Below, in pieces: positions 8,000 through 15,984 of a stretch of 64,000 bases of DNA. Origin of the DNA: Candidatus Gastranaerophilus phascolarcticola (GTDB taxonomy: Bacteria; Cyanobacteriota; Vampirovibrionia; Gastranaerophilales; Gastranaerophilaceae); the NCBI GenBank assembly GCA_001899335.1, contig MOYE01000002.1, forward strand, positions 27,553-91,552. Direction: 5' to 3'. Both the position numbers and the translations under genes were made by a program. The number at the start of each line of letters is the position of its first letter. Position 1 is the first letter of the stretch. Below the pieces are notes generated by a model. That model did no database searches. It was not told the origin of the DNA and was given only the letters and a program-made list of their open reading frames with translations.

Positions 8000-8110
8000 T
8001 TATCTGTTAATCGGGAAACTCTCGTTTCCCTCGGATGCGCTACCCCTCTCCTCGAACGATACTCAATCGTTCTCGTCGGCAGAGTGCTAATCGCCCCTAT
8101 TTAACAAAAA
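8000..8110. repeat. tRNA-Val-derived fragments with inserted hairpins
   Basis: GATGCGCTACC (8034-8044) and GCTAATCGCCC (8086-8096) are exact copies of two segments of tRNA-Val (7972-7982 and 7989-7999). They are now separated by 41 nt instead of 6. The insert contains CGAACGAT...ATCGTTCTCG, and a GGGAAAC/GTTTCCC hairpin sits at 8013-8030. It looks like a decayed or interrupted partial tRNA duplication. Confidence 0.55.
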
Positions 8111-8130
8111 TGGAAAACTTGCGTTTTCCT
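8111..8130 (-). terminator. Terminator after tRNA-Cys
   Basis: The GGAAAAC/GTTTTCC stem with a four-base loop reads, on the minus strand, into ATTTTTG. It lies 20 nt beyond the 3' end of tRNA-Cys. Confidence 0.6.
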
Positions 8131-8150
8131 ATTTGTTTATTATTTTAAAA

Positions 8151-8221
8151 AGGCGACACCCAGATTCGAACTGGGGGTAAAAGCTTTGCAGGCTTCTGCC
8201 TTACCACTTGGCCATGTCGCC
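8151..8221 (-). tRNA. tRNA-Cys (GCA anticodon)
   Basis: A 71-nt cloverleaf with acceptor GGCGACA/TGTCGCC, anticodon loop containing GCA, T loop TTCGAAT and discriminator U, as expected for cysteine. CCA is not encoded, so the cca product at 41.4 kb would have to add it. Confidence 0.92.
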
Positions 8222-8274
8222 TTAATTCGCTATTCCATAATACGTGAACCATAAACGAAAGTCAAGACTATTTA

Positions 8275-9087
8275 TTAATATTTAATGTGTCGCTTAGGTA
8301 ATTTTAATTCCAATATTTGGCTATTACCTGACTGGATTTGACTTAGTTTCCCGTTATGCGCACTGATTATTTCATCTACCAAGCGCAATTCCAAGTTTGT
8401 TCCTACCGAATTATAACTTTCTTGACCAATATAAATTTGTTGGTTACCTGTATATGTAAATCCGCAATTGCTGCTTGTAACAATTTCACCAATCTTGATA
8501 ATTATATTTTGCTGTTCCTCGCTTTCTAAGGTTTCTATGCTTATCGTTGATCCCCTGTTACTTCTTTTTAAAACATATTTTATTAGCTTATAAAGCGCTT
8601 CTGATAATTTTTCTTCATCTGCGTTAATAACCATTTCAGGCATTGCAGTGTCAAATTTTATATGATTTTCGTTTTCTGTAATAGTTTTTTTCAAACTTCT
8701 TAAATTTGTTTTCAGAAGTTCGATGATATTGAAATTGCTGCATATAAGTTGAACTTCCTGTTTTTTATATTTAAGGGTGTTGATTAAATTATTAATGATG
8801 TCGTATTGTTCATGGCATGATTCTAATGTCATAAGCAGCAAGTCTTTTTGATCCGGCTCCAGTTTCCCGTGTGATTCTGACAAAAGATGTTCCAGCGCAC
8901 GTATCTGCGCAAGCGCAGGGGTTTTTATGTCATGGTTTAGTGCTGATATATATTTATCTAATTGTCTGTCTAATTCTTGTTTTAAATTGTGTTTTAGCAA
9001 ATAAACTTCATAGCTGTTGTTAATATCTAATTGAGAAAATAACTCCTGTGTTGAAACAGGAATTTGGGTTAATAATCCGTCTTCCAT
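8275..9087 (-). CDS. Histidine kinase-like protein with degenerate ATPase domain
   Basis: A 270-residue protein. The dimerisation helix contains ALNHDIKTPALAQ (His near residue 52), the H-box of a sensor kinase. The C-terminal region has the shape of a HATPase domain, with a G2-like element VGTNLELRLVDEIISAHNG. The N-box Asn residues are missing (KLIKYVLKRS) and no clear G1 box is seen, so ATP binding is doubtful. There are no membrane segments or sensor domain. I chose ATG 9087, which has GGAG 5 nt upstream, over a TTG at 9108. No response regulator adjoins it. It may be an inactive partner or phosphatase. Confidence 0.7.
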   Translation of the reverse strand: MEDGLLTQIPVSTQELFSQLDINNSYEVYLLKHNLKQELDRQLDKYISALNHDIKTPALAQIRALEHLLSESHGKLEPDQKDLLLMTLESCHEQYDIINNLINTLKYKKQEVQLICSNFNIIELLKTNLRSLKKTITENENHIKFDTAMPEMVINADEEKLSEALYKLIKYVLKRSNRGSTISIETLESEEQQNIIIKIGEIVTSSNCGFTYTGNQQIYIGQESYNSVGTNLELRLVDEIISAHNGKLSQIQSGNSQILELKLPKRHIKY

Positions 9088-9129
9088 CATTACTCCGCAT
9101 ATTGTCAATATTTATGTATTTGAAATCGT

Positions 9130-9181
9130 GGATTAAATATCGTGTAATTAAGCACAAATCGGGGGTGCGATATTTAAATCC
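9130..9181. promoter_or_regulatory. Inverted repeat upstream of the kinase-like gene
   Basis: GGATTAAATATCG (9130-9142) faces CGATATTTAAATCC (9168-9181), 13 matching bases with a single bulge and 25 nt between. It is about 45 bp upstream of the start codon and could be an operator or a leader hairpin. The rest of 9182-9347 holds no recognisable gene. Confidence 0.45.
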
Positions 9182-9347
9182 GTTTTCTAATGTATGCATT
9201 ATCTTATCAACTTATCGCTAAAATGAATATTACCCACCTGTCTTATTTTCGAAAAAATGAATAGGAAACTTGTCTAATTGCGGCAAAAGTGTCTTTTACG
9301 TTTAATATAATTAAATCTTTTTCATACTTCCAGCTATTCTTAATTCC

Positions 9348-9377
9348 AAGCTCCGCGTTGCGGAGCTTTTCTTTTTA
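9348..9377 (+). terminator. Plus-strand intrinsic terminator without an obvious gene
   Basis: A perfect 9-bp stem AAGCTCCGC/GCGGAGCTT with loop GTT and a TTTTCTTTTT tail. A TATAAT at 9306-9311 lies 37 bp upstream, so a very short RNA of about 55 nt is possible, but no good -35 is present. Confidence 0.65.
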
Positions 9378-9383
9378 TATAAT

Positions 9384-9412
9384 AAAAAAGCCCCGCGTTT
9401 AGCGAGGCATTA
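9384..9412 (-). terminator. Intrinsic terminator of the acyltransferase gene
   Basis: On the minus strand GCCTCGC pairs with GCGGGGC (one G-U) over TAAAC and is followed by TTTTTT. Confidence 0.75.
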
Positions 9413-10234
9413 TTTTTTTGCTTTTTCAACGCGTTTTAAGCGTTGTTCTATTTGTCTATACCATTTAAGATGCTGTTTAAATAAGCATTTATAATTGTCT
9501 AAATTTCCTGTAGAAATATTTTCTTCCTGATTAATGCAGGTGATTTCCAGTGCGCGTTCAAGCTGGTGGGTTAACTCTTTTCTATCTTGTTTATTGTCAG
9601 TAAGAGTTATGACTTCACCCATTGAAACGATAACTTCAGGGCGGTTGTCGCGTAAGAAAGTATAATCAACAGCGATTGGCACAAGGTTTACTTTGCCGTA
9701 TTTTTTTACGGCGCTTTGAGCCATGTAAGCAAGACCTGTTTGAAACTCGATTGGTCTGTAGTGTGGCGGTCTAATTATGCCTTGCGGAAAAATTGCAAGA
9801 ATATTAGAGAGTTTTCCAATTTCTTCTACAGCATATTTAAGTGCTTTCATGGACGCTTGCGGTGATTTTTTATTAACCGAGAACGCCCCGCCGTGTCTTA
9901 AAAGCGGGAAACGATTGAGTTCTTCTACCATAAGGCGGATTTCGCGACCAAGAATTTTGTTTGAAATGTGGTACATAACAATACCATCCCACCAGTTGCA
10001 ATGTTGGGAGAATATTATTGTAGGGGTTTCAGGACCATTTGCCTTGTAATAGTTTTCAGTACCGGAATAGCGGAAAGTGCAAAACCTGTTTCTAAGCATG
10101 TTGCAGAAAAACATGTCAGCAACCCAAAGCCAAAACTTAGATGTTTTAGCTTCTTTAAATTTTTCCTCCTTACCCCTGACCATTGTTGGAGGAAGATCCG
10201 GATACAACTTTTCCTCGACTTTTTCCATATACAT
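9410..10234 (-). CDS. PlsC-like lysophospholipid acyltransferase
   Basis: A 274-residue protein of the LPLAT/PlsC superfamily. The catalytic HX4D motif is HCNWWD near residue 78. FPQGIIRP near residue 149 takes the place of the FPEGTRS acyl-acceptor motif, with Gln in place of the usual Glu. These enzymes move an acyl chain to a lysolipid or another polar acceptor at the membrane. Phosphatidic-acid synthesis is the default, but glycolipid or carotenoid-type acceptors are equally open given the altered motif. No strong ribosome-binding site is visible. Transcribed alone, with a terminator directly after the stop. Confidence 0.8.
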   Translation of the reverse strand: MYMEKVEEKLYPDLPPTMVRGKEEKFKEAKTSKFWLWVADMFFCNMLRNRFCTFRYSGTENYYKANGPETPTIIFSQHCNWWDGIVMYHISNKILGREIRLMVEELNRFPLLRHGGAFSVNKKSPQASMKALKYAVEEIGKLSNILAIFPQGIIRPPHYRPIEFQTGLAYMAQSAVKKYGKVNLVPIAVDYTFLRDNRPEVIVSMGEVITLTDNKQDRKELTHQLERALEITCINQEENISTGNLDNYKCLFKQHLKWYRQIEQRLKRVEKAKK

Positions 10235-10311
10235 AATAGTAGCTTGCTAACGACTTTTTGTGAATAGTTCTCGGGGATAGTTTTAATAAAATTTTACATG
10301 CAGCATTGAGC

Positions 10312-10340
10312 TTGACAAGTTTAGAAACATGCTACATAAT
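10312..10340 (+). promoter_or_regulatory. Promoter of pilin A
   Basis: TTGACA (10312-10317), 17-bp spacer, CATAAT (10335-10340). AAAGGA lies 8 nt before ATG 10363. Almost the same block precedes pilin C, so the promoter, ribosome-binding site and leader were duplicated together. Confidence 0.8.
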
Positions 10341-10362
10341 GGCAATAGAAAGGATAGAGAAT

Positions 10363-11371
10363 ATGAACAAGAAAAACGTATTAACATGCGCAGGGGGGGG
10401 GGGGGCGCCGGCTGAGCCGGATCTCTAACTTAGAGCCGGGCGCCTGGACCACGAACCGGGCATTTACAATGGCGGAGATACTTTTATCTCTAACAATAAT
10501 AGGTGTAGTTGCCGCAATAACGTTACCAAGTTTGACGGGCAACATTAACGAACGAACCTGGAACACGCAAAGGAAAGCCCTTTATGCGCGTATATCGCAA
10601 GCTATTGCCCTAATGCCGGCATTAAATGGCTATGGTACACTTGACGATACAACTGATACTGCCGCAGAAACTTTTGTTACCGCGGGTTTATCTAAAGTCC
10701 TTAAAATTAATAATATTTGTGACAATGAACATTTGGGAGACTGCGGTATGGTCTCTTCTTATACAAATTTAGCTGCATCCGGTAAATCTTTACCTCAAAC
10801 ACTCTTTCAATTAAATAGTTGTTTCGAGAGCGCTCCTGCATCTACGGTTGGCGAGTCGTGGGAGGGACTTGATACAAAGGCGGCAGCTTTTGAAACACAA
10901 AATGGGGAAAGCATTGCTCTATACTATAATCCTAATTGTGTTGGGAATATGCAGGAAAAAGTTTCACATTGGACACAGCCTAAAATGTGTGCAAATTTTA
11001 TTTATGATTTGAATGGCAATAAGGGACCAAATACAGTTGGTAAAGATATTGGGTTTATTACGGTCTTTTACCCTACGGATTCCATTGTTGTAGCACCATT
11101 ACCTCTTACTCATAATGCAAGTTCTTCAATACAATATAACGATATAAATAAATATTGTTTAAATCAGGATTCAGAAAGTCGTGTGCCTAATATTAATGAA
11201 CTAACTTCGCTTTTTTATAATCAGGATTTAGTTGGAATTTATAGTGGAGATTATTGGTCAAGTTCAGTAATTTCTGCAACAGAGGTTTGGAGTCAACGTT
11301 TTTATCTGGGCAGCAGGTATAATGCGCCAAGAACTCATAGCGGACTCAATCTTCGTTGTGTAAAACGTTAA
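10363..11371 (+). CDS. Pilin A: prepilin-like protein, G tract in leader (out of frame here)
   Basis: The leader from ATG 10363 encodes MNKKNVLTCA and then enters 13 G. As assembled it reaches a stop at 10426. With 12 G it would stay open into the body, about 335 residues. The body has a prepilin cleavage site A|FTMAE with Glu+5, then a hydrophobic helix and a disulphide-rich domain. It ends in a YWSSS...LRCVKR block like DUF1566/C-type-lectin-like adhesin ends. It should be cut by the prepilin peptidase at 52.4 kb and assembled or displayed by a type IV or type II-like machine. Between the G run and the cleavage site it alone carries about 45 extra bases forming a GC-rich hairpin. The body frame is 10469-11371 if read from its first ATG. 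Confidence 0.8.
10393..10405 (+). repeat. G13 tract in pilin A leader
   Basis: Thirteen G after the codons for TCA. Twelve or fifteen would join the upstream ATG to the pilin frame. The assembled length is subject to homopolymer error. Confidence 0.85.
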
Positions 11372-11373
11372 AA

Positions 11374-11817
11374 TTACTTACCGATTTCGACGGCGCGCAT
11401 TGCCATTGCTTTTGAAATGTTGACAACCGCAAGGTTTGCTTCGTAAGCACGTTGGGCAATTACGGCGTCTGCGATATCTACCATAGGGTTTACGTTGGAG
11501 GCTCTTATGTAGCCTTCAGCGTCTGCGTCCGGGTGACCGGGACGATAAATTTTGTCACCAAGTGTTGGGTCTTCCATTGTGCCGGAATACGTTACACCTC
11601 CTTGAAGATATGGAAGTGTTCCTACACCGAAAACATCTTCTTTCATTGAGTTCATAAGCCCGTGAAATGACATATCTTCCGTTGCGTTCAGCACGGGAAT
11701 CTTTCTCACATAATTCGGAGTATCTACGTTCGCAATGTTCTTTGCGTGGATATCCAAACGTGTTCCGTGAACTTGTAAGGCTTTTGCGCCTATATTCATT
11801 GATTCTAATATGCCCAT
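11374..11817 (-). CDS. flgC: Flagellar basal-body rod protein FlgC
   Basis: At 147 residues this is the usual FlgC length. The N-terminal rod signature is present (LDIHAKNIANVDTPNYVRK), as is the C-terminal helix typical of axial proteins (MVDIADAVIAQRAYEANLAVVNISKAM). FlgC forms part of the proximal rod that crosses the periplasm. It is last in a four-gene rod operon running leftwards, 12 bp after flgB. The other flagellar operons lie outside the window. The stop is 3 bp from the convergent pilin A stop. Confidence 0.95.
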   Translation of the reverse strand: MGILESMNIGAKALQVHGTRLDIHAKNIANVDTPNYVRKIPVLNATEDMSFHGLMNSMKEDVFGVGTLPYLQGGVTYSGTMEDPTLGDKIYRPGHPDADAEGYIRASNVNPMVDIADAVIAQRAYEANLAVVNISKAMAMRAVEIGK

Positions 11818-11829
11818 GAAATATTACCT

Positions 11830-12177
11830 CTATTTACCTACGTTTATAACGGTTTTCATTTCCGTTATAATTGAAGACATTCTTCTTGTTGCCATTGTGT
11901 ATAACAATGAATTCTGTTGCATTTCGTTTAATTCATTTGCAATTTCAATTTTTTCGTTTTCGCGTTCTTCAATAACGCCTGACGGTCCGAGCATTGCGGA
12001 AAGTTTTGTTTCCAGCGGACTGTTCATAGTGCCAAGGTATGTTTGAAAATCTATGTCTTTTCTTACATAGTTTGGCGTGTCAACGTTTGCTATGTTTGAA
12101 CCTAACGCTCTTTGGCGTTGTGCAATCAAATCAAGCATAAGTCCAATTTTTTGTGTGCTGTCAACCGGTGTATACAT
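11830..12177 (-). CDS. flgB: Flagellar basal-body rod protein FlgB
   Basis: At 115 residues this is close to FlgB length. It has the shared rod motif (QRALGSNIANVDTPNYVRKD) near residues 20-40, and a C-terminal helix with LNEMQQNSLLYTMATRRMSSIITEMK. FlgB is the rod subunit nearest the MS ring/export gate. It lies 5 bp after the upstream hook-basal-body gene and 12 bp before flgC. The identical PNYVRK motif in both products reflects the common axial-protein fold. Confidence 0.95.
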   Translation of the reverse strand: MYTPVDSTQKIGLMLDLIAQRQRALGSNIANVDTPNYVRKDIDFQTYLGTMNSPLETKLSAMLGPSGVIEERENEKIEIANELNEMQQNSLLYTMATRRMSSIITEMKTVINVGK

Positions 12178-12182
12178 CTAAA

Positions 12183-12899
12183 TTACTCCCGTATGTTTAT
12201 TGCTTTGTTGTACATATCATCAACGACTTTCATCATACGCATTCCGGCAATCATTGAGGCGTTAAGCCTTAACATATCACTGACGCCGCTATAGATATTT
12301 GCGTTTGAGTTTTCTAGGTTGTTTTGCGCGAAACAGTCGTGATCTTTTACGAGCATTGCCTCGCCGGATTCTTCGGTGGCTTGAAGTTTATTCATTCCGA
12401 TAGATTTAAGGTTCTCTTGGCTCGCAAATCTAACGAGTGGAATTGTTCCGAGTTTTTTGCCGGAGATGCTTTCGTTTGTATCGTATGCGTAAACTTCACC
12501 GTTTGGCTTAATCTCAAATTTGAAACAGTTTGCCGGAATTTTTATCCCTTCGCCTACAATCCAGTCGTCTTCTGTCACCAAATAGCCGTTTTTACCTTGT
12601 TTAAACGCGCCGTCACGGGTGTAGGCTACTTCTCCGTCTTCGGAAACTACCGGAATAAAACCTGTTCCGTTGATAGCTACATCGTAAGGGTGGCTTGTAA
12701 TCATAATTGAGCCTTGCGCGTAATCGGAACGGATTGCGCCCGTAAGATAACCGTCTTCGGTTAGCATTTGCTCAAAGTTTACTGACTTGTAACCTTTTGT
12801 ATTATAGTTTGCAAGGTTGTTGCCAACGTAGCCCAATTTTTCAAATTGGTGTGTTACGTTGCTGACATTTCTTCTTATTATTGCTTGAAAACTATACAT
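12183..12899 (-). CDS. Flagellar hook-basal body protein, FlgF/FlgG type
   Basis: A 238-residue axial protein. The N-terminus has VGNNLANYNTKGYKSVNFEQML, the rod/hook consensus. The middle has the VAINGTGFIPV and YTRDGAFKQGKNGYLVT elements characteristic of FlgF/FlgG/FlgE-type proteins. The C-terminus (YSGVSDMLRLNASMIAGMRMMKVVDDMYNKAI) is the paired coiled-coil helix. It is shorter than a typical distal-rod FlgG (about 260), so I leave F versus G open. Second gene of the rod operon. Confidence 0.88.
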   Translation of the reverse strand: MYSFQAIIRRNVSNVTHQFEKLGYVGNNLANYNTKGYKSVNFEQMLTEDGYLTGAIRSDYAQGSIMITSHPYDVAINGTGFIPVVSEDGEVAYTRDGAFKQGKNGYLVTEDDWIVGEGIKIPANCFKFEIKPNGEVYAYDTNESISGKKLGTIPLVRFASQENLKSIGMNKLQATEESGEAMLVKDHDCFAQNNLENSNANIYSGVSDMLRLNASMIAGMRMMKVVDDMYNKAINIRE

Positions 12900-12910
12900 T
12901 ATTTACACCT

Positions 12911-13609
12911 CTAGCTTGCTGAACCTAATTGGTTTATTACTTTTTGTAAGTTTTGGTTTTGGATAAGAAACATTTGGCGGTTTGCCTCAAAGTTTCTTAT
13001 TGTCGGCATCATTGTTAAAAATTCGTTTTGCAATGATACGTTTGACCATTCGTTGAATTTTTGTTTAATATCAGGGCGTGCAACTAGCCTGCCTTCGGTA
13101 TCGACAACGCCGATTGTTCCTGCAAATTCTTGTTTCATTGTTTTGGCGTTAAAAACTCTTATTTCGCCTTTTGAATTGATTTTAATATCTTCGAGTTTTT
13201 CAGGTACAAATGGTAATTGGATAGGCATTCCGGCGTTGGAGAGAACCTGTGCGTCCTGAAGTGTCAACAGGTTGCCTTGGTTGTCGATTTTGAAACGTCC
13301 GTCGCGGGTAATCTTAATTCCGTCCTTATCCATGGTTTGGAAATAACCTTTTACGGCTATTGCGCAGTCAAGAGGATTGTCGGAAACCATAATTCTGCCT
13401 ACCTGATCGTCAGTTGCTTTAGAAAGTCCGTGAACACCTATAAATTCAGTAAAAGATGATACAACAGGATCTTGGCGTTGATAACCGATTTTATCAAAGC
13501 CGGTGATATTTTCGTTGTTGATAGCAATAATTTCGCTCTGCAAATGCATCGCCATCAAAGACGCCGTCATACCTTTATCTACGTAATTTATACCGCCGCG
13601 AATAATCAT
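12911..13609 (-). CDS. Flagellar hook-basal body protein, FlgF/FlgG type
   Basis: A 232-residue paralogue of the next gene and first in the rod operon. It has an N-terminal axial helix (MHLQSEIIAINNENITGFDKIGYQRQ), the central IAVKGYFQTMDKDGIKITRDGRFKIDNQGNLLT block of the FlgF/G family, and a C-terminal helix (LTMMPTIRNFEANRQMFLIQNQNLQKVINQLG). It probably forms the FlgF/FlgG part of the rod with its neighbour. The leader motif departs from the ANxxTxGY consensus (NENITGFDKIGY). The promoter should lie in 13610-13710. Confidence 0.85.
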   Translation of the reverse strand: MIIRGGINYVDKGMTASLMAMHLQSEIIAINNENITGFDKIGYQRQDPVVSSFTEFIGVHGLSKATDDQVGRIMVSDNPLDCAIAVKGYFQTMDKDGIKITRDGRFKIDNQGNLLTLQDAQVLSNAGMPIQLPFVPEKLEDIKINSKGEIRVFNAKTMKQEFAGTIGVVDTEGRLVARPDIKQKFNEWSNVSLQNEFLTMMPTIRNFEANRQMFLIQNQNLQKVINQLGSAS

Positions 13610-13710
13610 TTTACTACCTCTAACTATACATTACGACTCTTTATTAGTATAAATGTAATTTCTTTCTAATAAATCATCTAAATGAATGGCACTTGATAGC
13701 TTTTTAATGA

Positions 13711-14337
13711 TTATTTCAAAATAGTCAACATTTTTTCAAAGGGTTCAATTAACTTTTTCTGTGGGATTTCTTCGTCCATTTCAATTGTTATAATCGGAAT
13801 TTGGCGCTCAACACCTGCCCAGGTTCCAAAACTTCCGGGCGTCGGGTAGCCGATACTCTCTTCTACAGGGTAATTAAAGATTTTACCGATTTTTTCACTT
13901 ATTTCACGTGCCTCGCCGTCAAAATTTACAATCTTAAAAGGTGTGTGAAGTGTTATAAGCAGTTTTGGCGCGTATTTTTCGACAACATTTATAACAAAAC
14001 GAGTTTCAATTTCGCTTGCAGGTTCCTCGCCGCCAAAATAACGGTTACGTTCACCAAGCTCCCAGTTTTCTGTCGGGAAATTTCTGTTTATATCGACTTC
14101 GTTTGCGTTTGTGCGGGTTTCAAGTTCCTGACCGTCAGGGTTGAGGCTCGGAATAAATAAAAGGTTTTGCGGCAGTGTCGCAACCTTGTTTAAATAATTA
14201 TTTATTAAAAATTCCCCCTGCGGCTCGTCGCCGTGAACTACGCCAATAATGAGAATACAATCGCCTTTTGGCGTGTTGGGTGAGCCGATAAGTTGGATTT
14301 CTTTGTTGAGTTTGGTCGTTGCGGTTTCTTTAATCAT
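13711..14337 (-). CDS. M14 family zinc peptidase, MpaA/murein amidase-like
   Basis: A 208-residue metallopeptidase. HGDE near residue 35 supplies the HxxE zinc ligands. LNPDG, followed by the R.N...INRNFP block near residues 66-88, is the substrate-binding signature of murein-tripeptide amidases. LHT near residue 131 gives the third zinc ligand, and ITIEMDEE carries the catalytic Glu. Such enzymes cut the gamma-D-Glu-mDAP bond of peptidoglycan peptides. There is no signal peptide, so a cytoplasmic recycling role fits. The start overlaps the end of ftsY by 8 bp, indicating coupling. Confidence 0.82.
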   Translation of the reverse strand: MIKETATTKLNKEIQLIGSPNTPKGDCILIIGVVHGDEPQGEFLINNYLNKVATLPQNLLFIPSLNPDGQELETRTNANEVDINRNFPTENWELGERNRYFGGEEPASEIETRFVINVVEKYAPKLLITLHTPFKIVNFDGEAREISEKIGKIFNYPVEESIGYPTPGSFGTWAGVERQIPIITIEMDEEIPQKKLIEPFEKMLTILK

Positions 14338-15229
14338 TTAATAAAGCCTCTACAAAATCTTGCGGATTGAATGCTCGTAAATCTTCCATTTTTTCGCCGA
14401 CGCCGATTAATTTAACAGGTAATCCCATTGTTTTGGCGATTGCAAGAACAATGGCACCTTTTGCGGAACCGTCAAGTTTTGTGAGCGCAACACAGGTGAT
14501 GGCGGTGCTTTCTTTGAAAACTTTTGCCTGTTGTAAACCGTTTTGACCTGTGTTGGCGTCTATTACCAGAATACTTTCGCGAAGGGCGTCAGGGGCATTT
14601 TTGTCTATGACGGCTTTAATTTTTGAGAGTTCTTCCATAAGGTTGAATTTATTTTGAAGTCTGCCTGCCGTGTCGACTAGAATTACATCGTAGTTTTCAG
14701 CTTTTGCCTTTTGGATAGCCTCGTAAACAACCGCTGCAGGGTCGATTTTGTCTTTACGAACGATGTCGGCGCCTGCGCGTTTTGACCAGATATCAAGCTG
14801 TTCTTCGGCTGCGGCGCGGAAGGTGTCGCCTGCCGCGATTAGAACCTTTTTGCCGTCCTGTTTGAATTTATACGCAAGTTTTCCGATTAAAGTCGTCTTA
14901 CCTGCGCCGTTTACACCTGTAATAAAGTAAATATTCAGTTCATTTTCTTTGTAATTTAATTCTGTGGAGCCTGCGTCTGCAAGTGTTTTGAGAAATTCAG
15001 TGCGCAAAAATTCTCTGACTTGTGCGGGTTTAATTTTGTTTTGACCGCGAAGTTTGTCGATTAACTCTGCAGAATAAGAAACACCCAAATCAGCACTGAT
15101 TAGGGTGTCTTCCATATCTTCTAATACAAACTCTGAAAATTCTTCTTCCTTTTCAACATCTACAATACCGCCGAGTGTGTCCGCGGTGTTTTTCAATGCG
15201 TTTTTAAGGTTTTCAAAGAATTTAAACAT
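14330..15229 (-). CDS. ftsY: Signal recognition particle receptor FtsY
   Basis: A 299-residue SRP GTPase. The N-terminal helical N domain is at about 1-95. The P loop GVNGAGKTTLIGK is near 105-117, DTFRAAAEEQL near 135-145, DTAGR near 186-190 and TKLDGSAKGG-type TKLDGSAKGA near 250-259. The protein lacks the long acidic A domain of Escherichia coli, as in many bacteria. It docks SRP-ribosome complexes at the membrane translocon. The stop/start with nusB overlaps as TAATG, so translation is probably coupled. Confidence 0.96.
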   Translation of the reverse strand: MFKFFENLKNALKNTADTLGGIVDVEKEEEFSEFVLEDMEDTLISADLGVSYSAELIDKLRGQNKIKPAQVREFLRTEFLKTLADAGSTELNYKENELNIYFITGVNGAGKTTLIGKLAYKFKQDGKKVLIAAGDTFRAAAEEQLDIWSKRAGADIVRKDKIDPAAVVYEAIQKAKAENYDVILVDTAGRLQNKFNLMEELSKIKAVIDKNAPDALRESILVIDANTGQNGLQQAKVFKESTAITCVALTKLDGSAKGAIVLAIAKTMGLPVKLIGVGEKMEDLRAFNPQDFVEALLND

Positions 15230-15888
15230 TACTCTATACCATAGTCGACAACAACTTTAGCTAAAATACCGTTGATGAAAGTTGTGCTTTCGTCTGTTGA
15301 ATACTTTTTCGCGAGTTCCAACGCTTCATCAATAACGACTTTCAACGGTGTTGCTTTGATGTATAAAAGTTCGATTAAAGCGATGCGCAAAATATTTTTG
15401 TCCATTGTCACAAGTCTTTGGAAATCCCAGTTTTTCGCATATTTTTGGATAATTTCATCGAGTTCTGCGCTGTGTTGTTTGTATTGTTCCGCGATTTCGA
15501 TTGCGAACGCCTGAACATCGCTTTGTGAATCAAGTGTTGTAAATTCAGCGATTTCAAGTGCTAAAAGTGATTTTTCCGCAACATCTATCATTTCCCCGAT
15601 TTTTTCTGAAAGGTCGGAGGATAAAATCATTGGAACAGGAACATTCGTAACGCCAATCGGACGGTCTAAATTCGTTTCGTGGTTAGCCTCGTAATCATCA
15701 ACCTGCGCTTTAAATTCCATTAATGAACTTAATGCTAGTTGAAGTTCGTCTGTTGCGTTGCTTTTTAAAGTTCTTACTGATTTCAACACAATGTTTGAAA
15801 AATCAGCTTTTGAATACTTATTTATATCTTTATCAATCTGTGAGAATAGAATAAACGCTAATTCTCTTGCAGCTCTGCGTGCTTGCAT
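15229..15888 (-). CDS. nusB: Transcription antitermination factor NusB
   Basis: A 219-residue protein, longer than most NusB (about 140-170) because of an inserted middle segment. The NusB fold is marked by RRAARELAFILFSQID at the N-terminus and by WDFQRLVTMDKNILRIALIELLYI...LKVVIDEALELAKKYSTDESTTFINGILAKV at the C-terminus. NusB binds boxA RNA with NusE/S10 to prevent premature termination of rRNA transcription. First gene of the nusB-ftsY-M14 group. Confidence 0.9.
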   Translation of the reverse strand: MQARRAARELAFILFSQIDKDINKYSKADFSNIVLKSVRTLKSNATDELQLALSSLMEFKAQVDDYEANHETNLDRPIGVTNVPVPMILSSDLSEKIGEMIDVAEKSLLALEIAEFTTLDSQSDVQAFAIEIAEQYKQHSAELDEIIQKYAKNWDFQRLVTMDKNILRIALIELLYIKATPLKVVIDEALELAKKYSTDESTTFINGILAKVVVDYGIE

Positions 15889-15956
15889 ATCATACCTCTT
15901 TTTTATATTTTGTCGTAACGCTTAAATCTTAACACAAACAAAATTAAAATAAAAGA

Positions 15957-15978
15957 GGCGCGCCGTGTGCGGCGCGCC
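15957..15978 (-). terminator. Intrinsic terminator of the Fe-ADH gene
   Basis: A perfect GGCGCGCC/GGCGCGCC stem with a 6-nt loop, followed on the minus strand by TCTTTTATTTT. It separates the ADH gene from nusB. Confidence 0.85.
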
Positions 15979-15984
15979 TTACGA

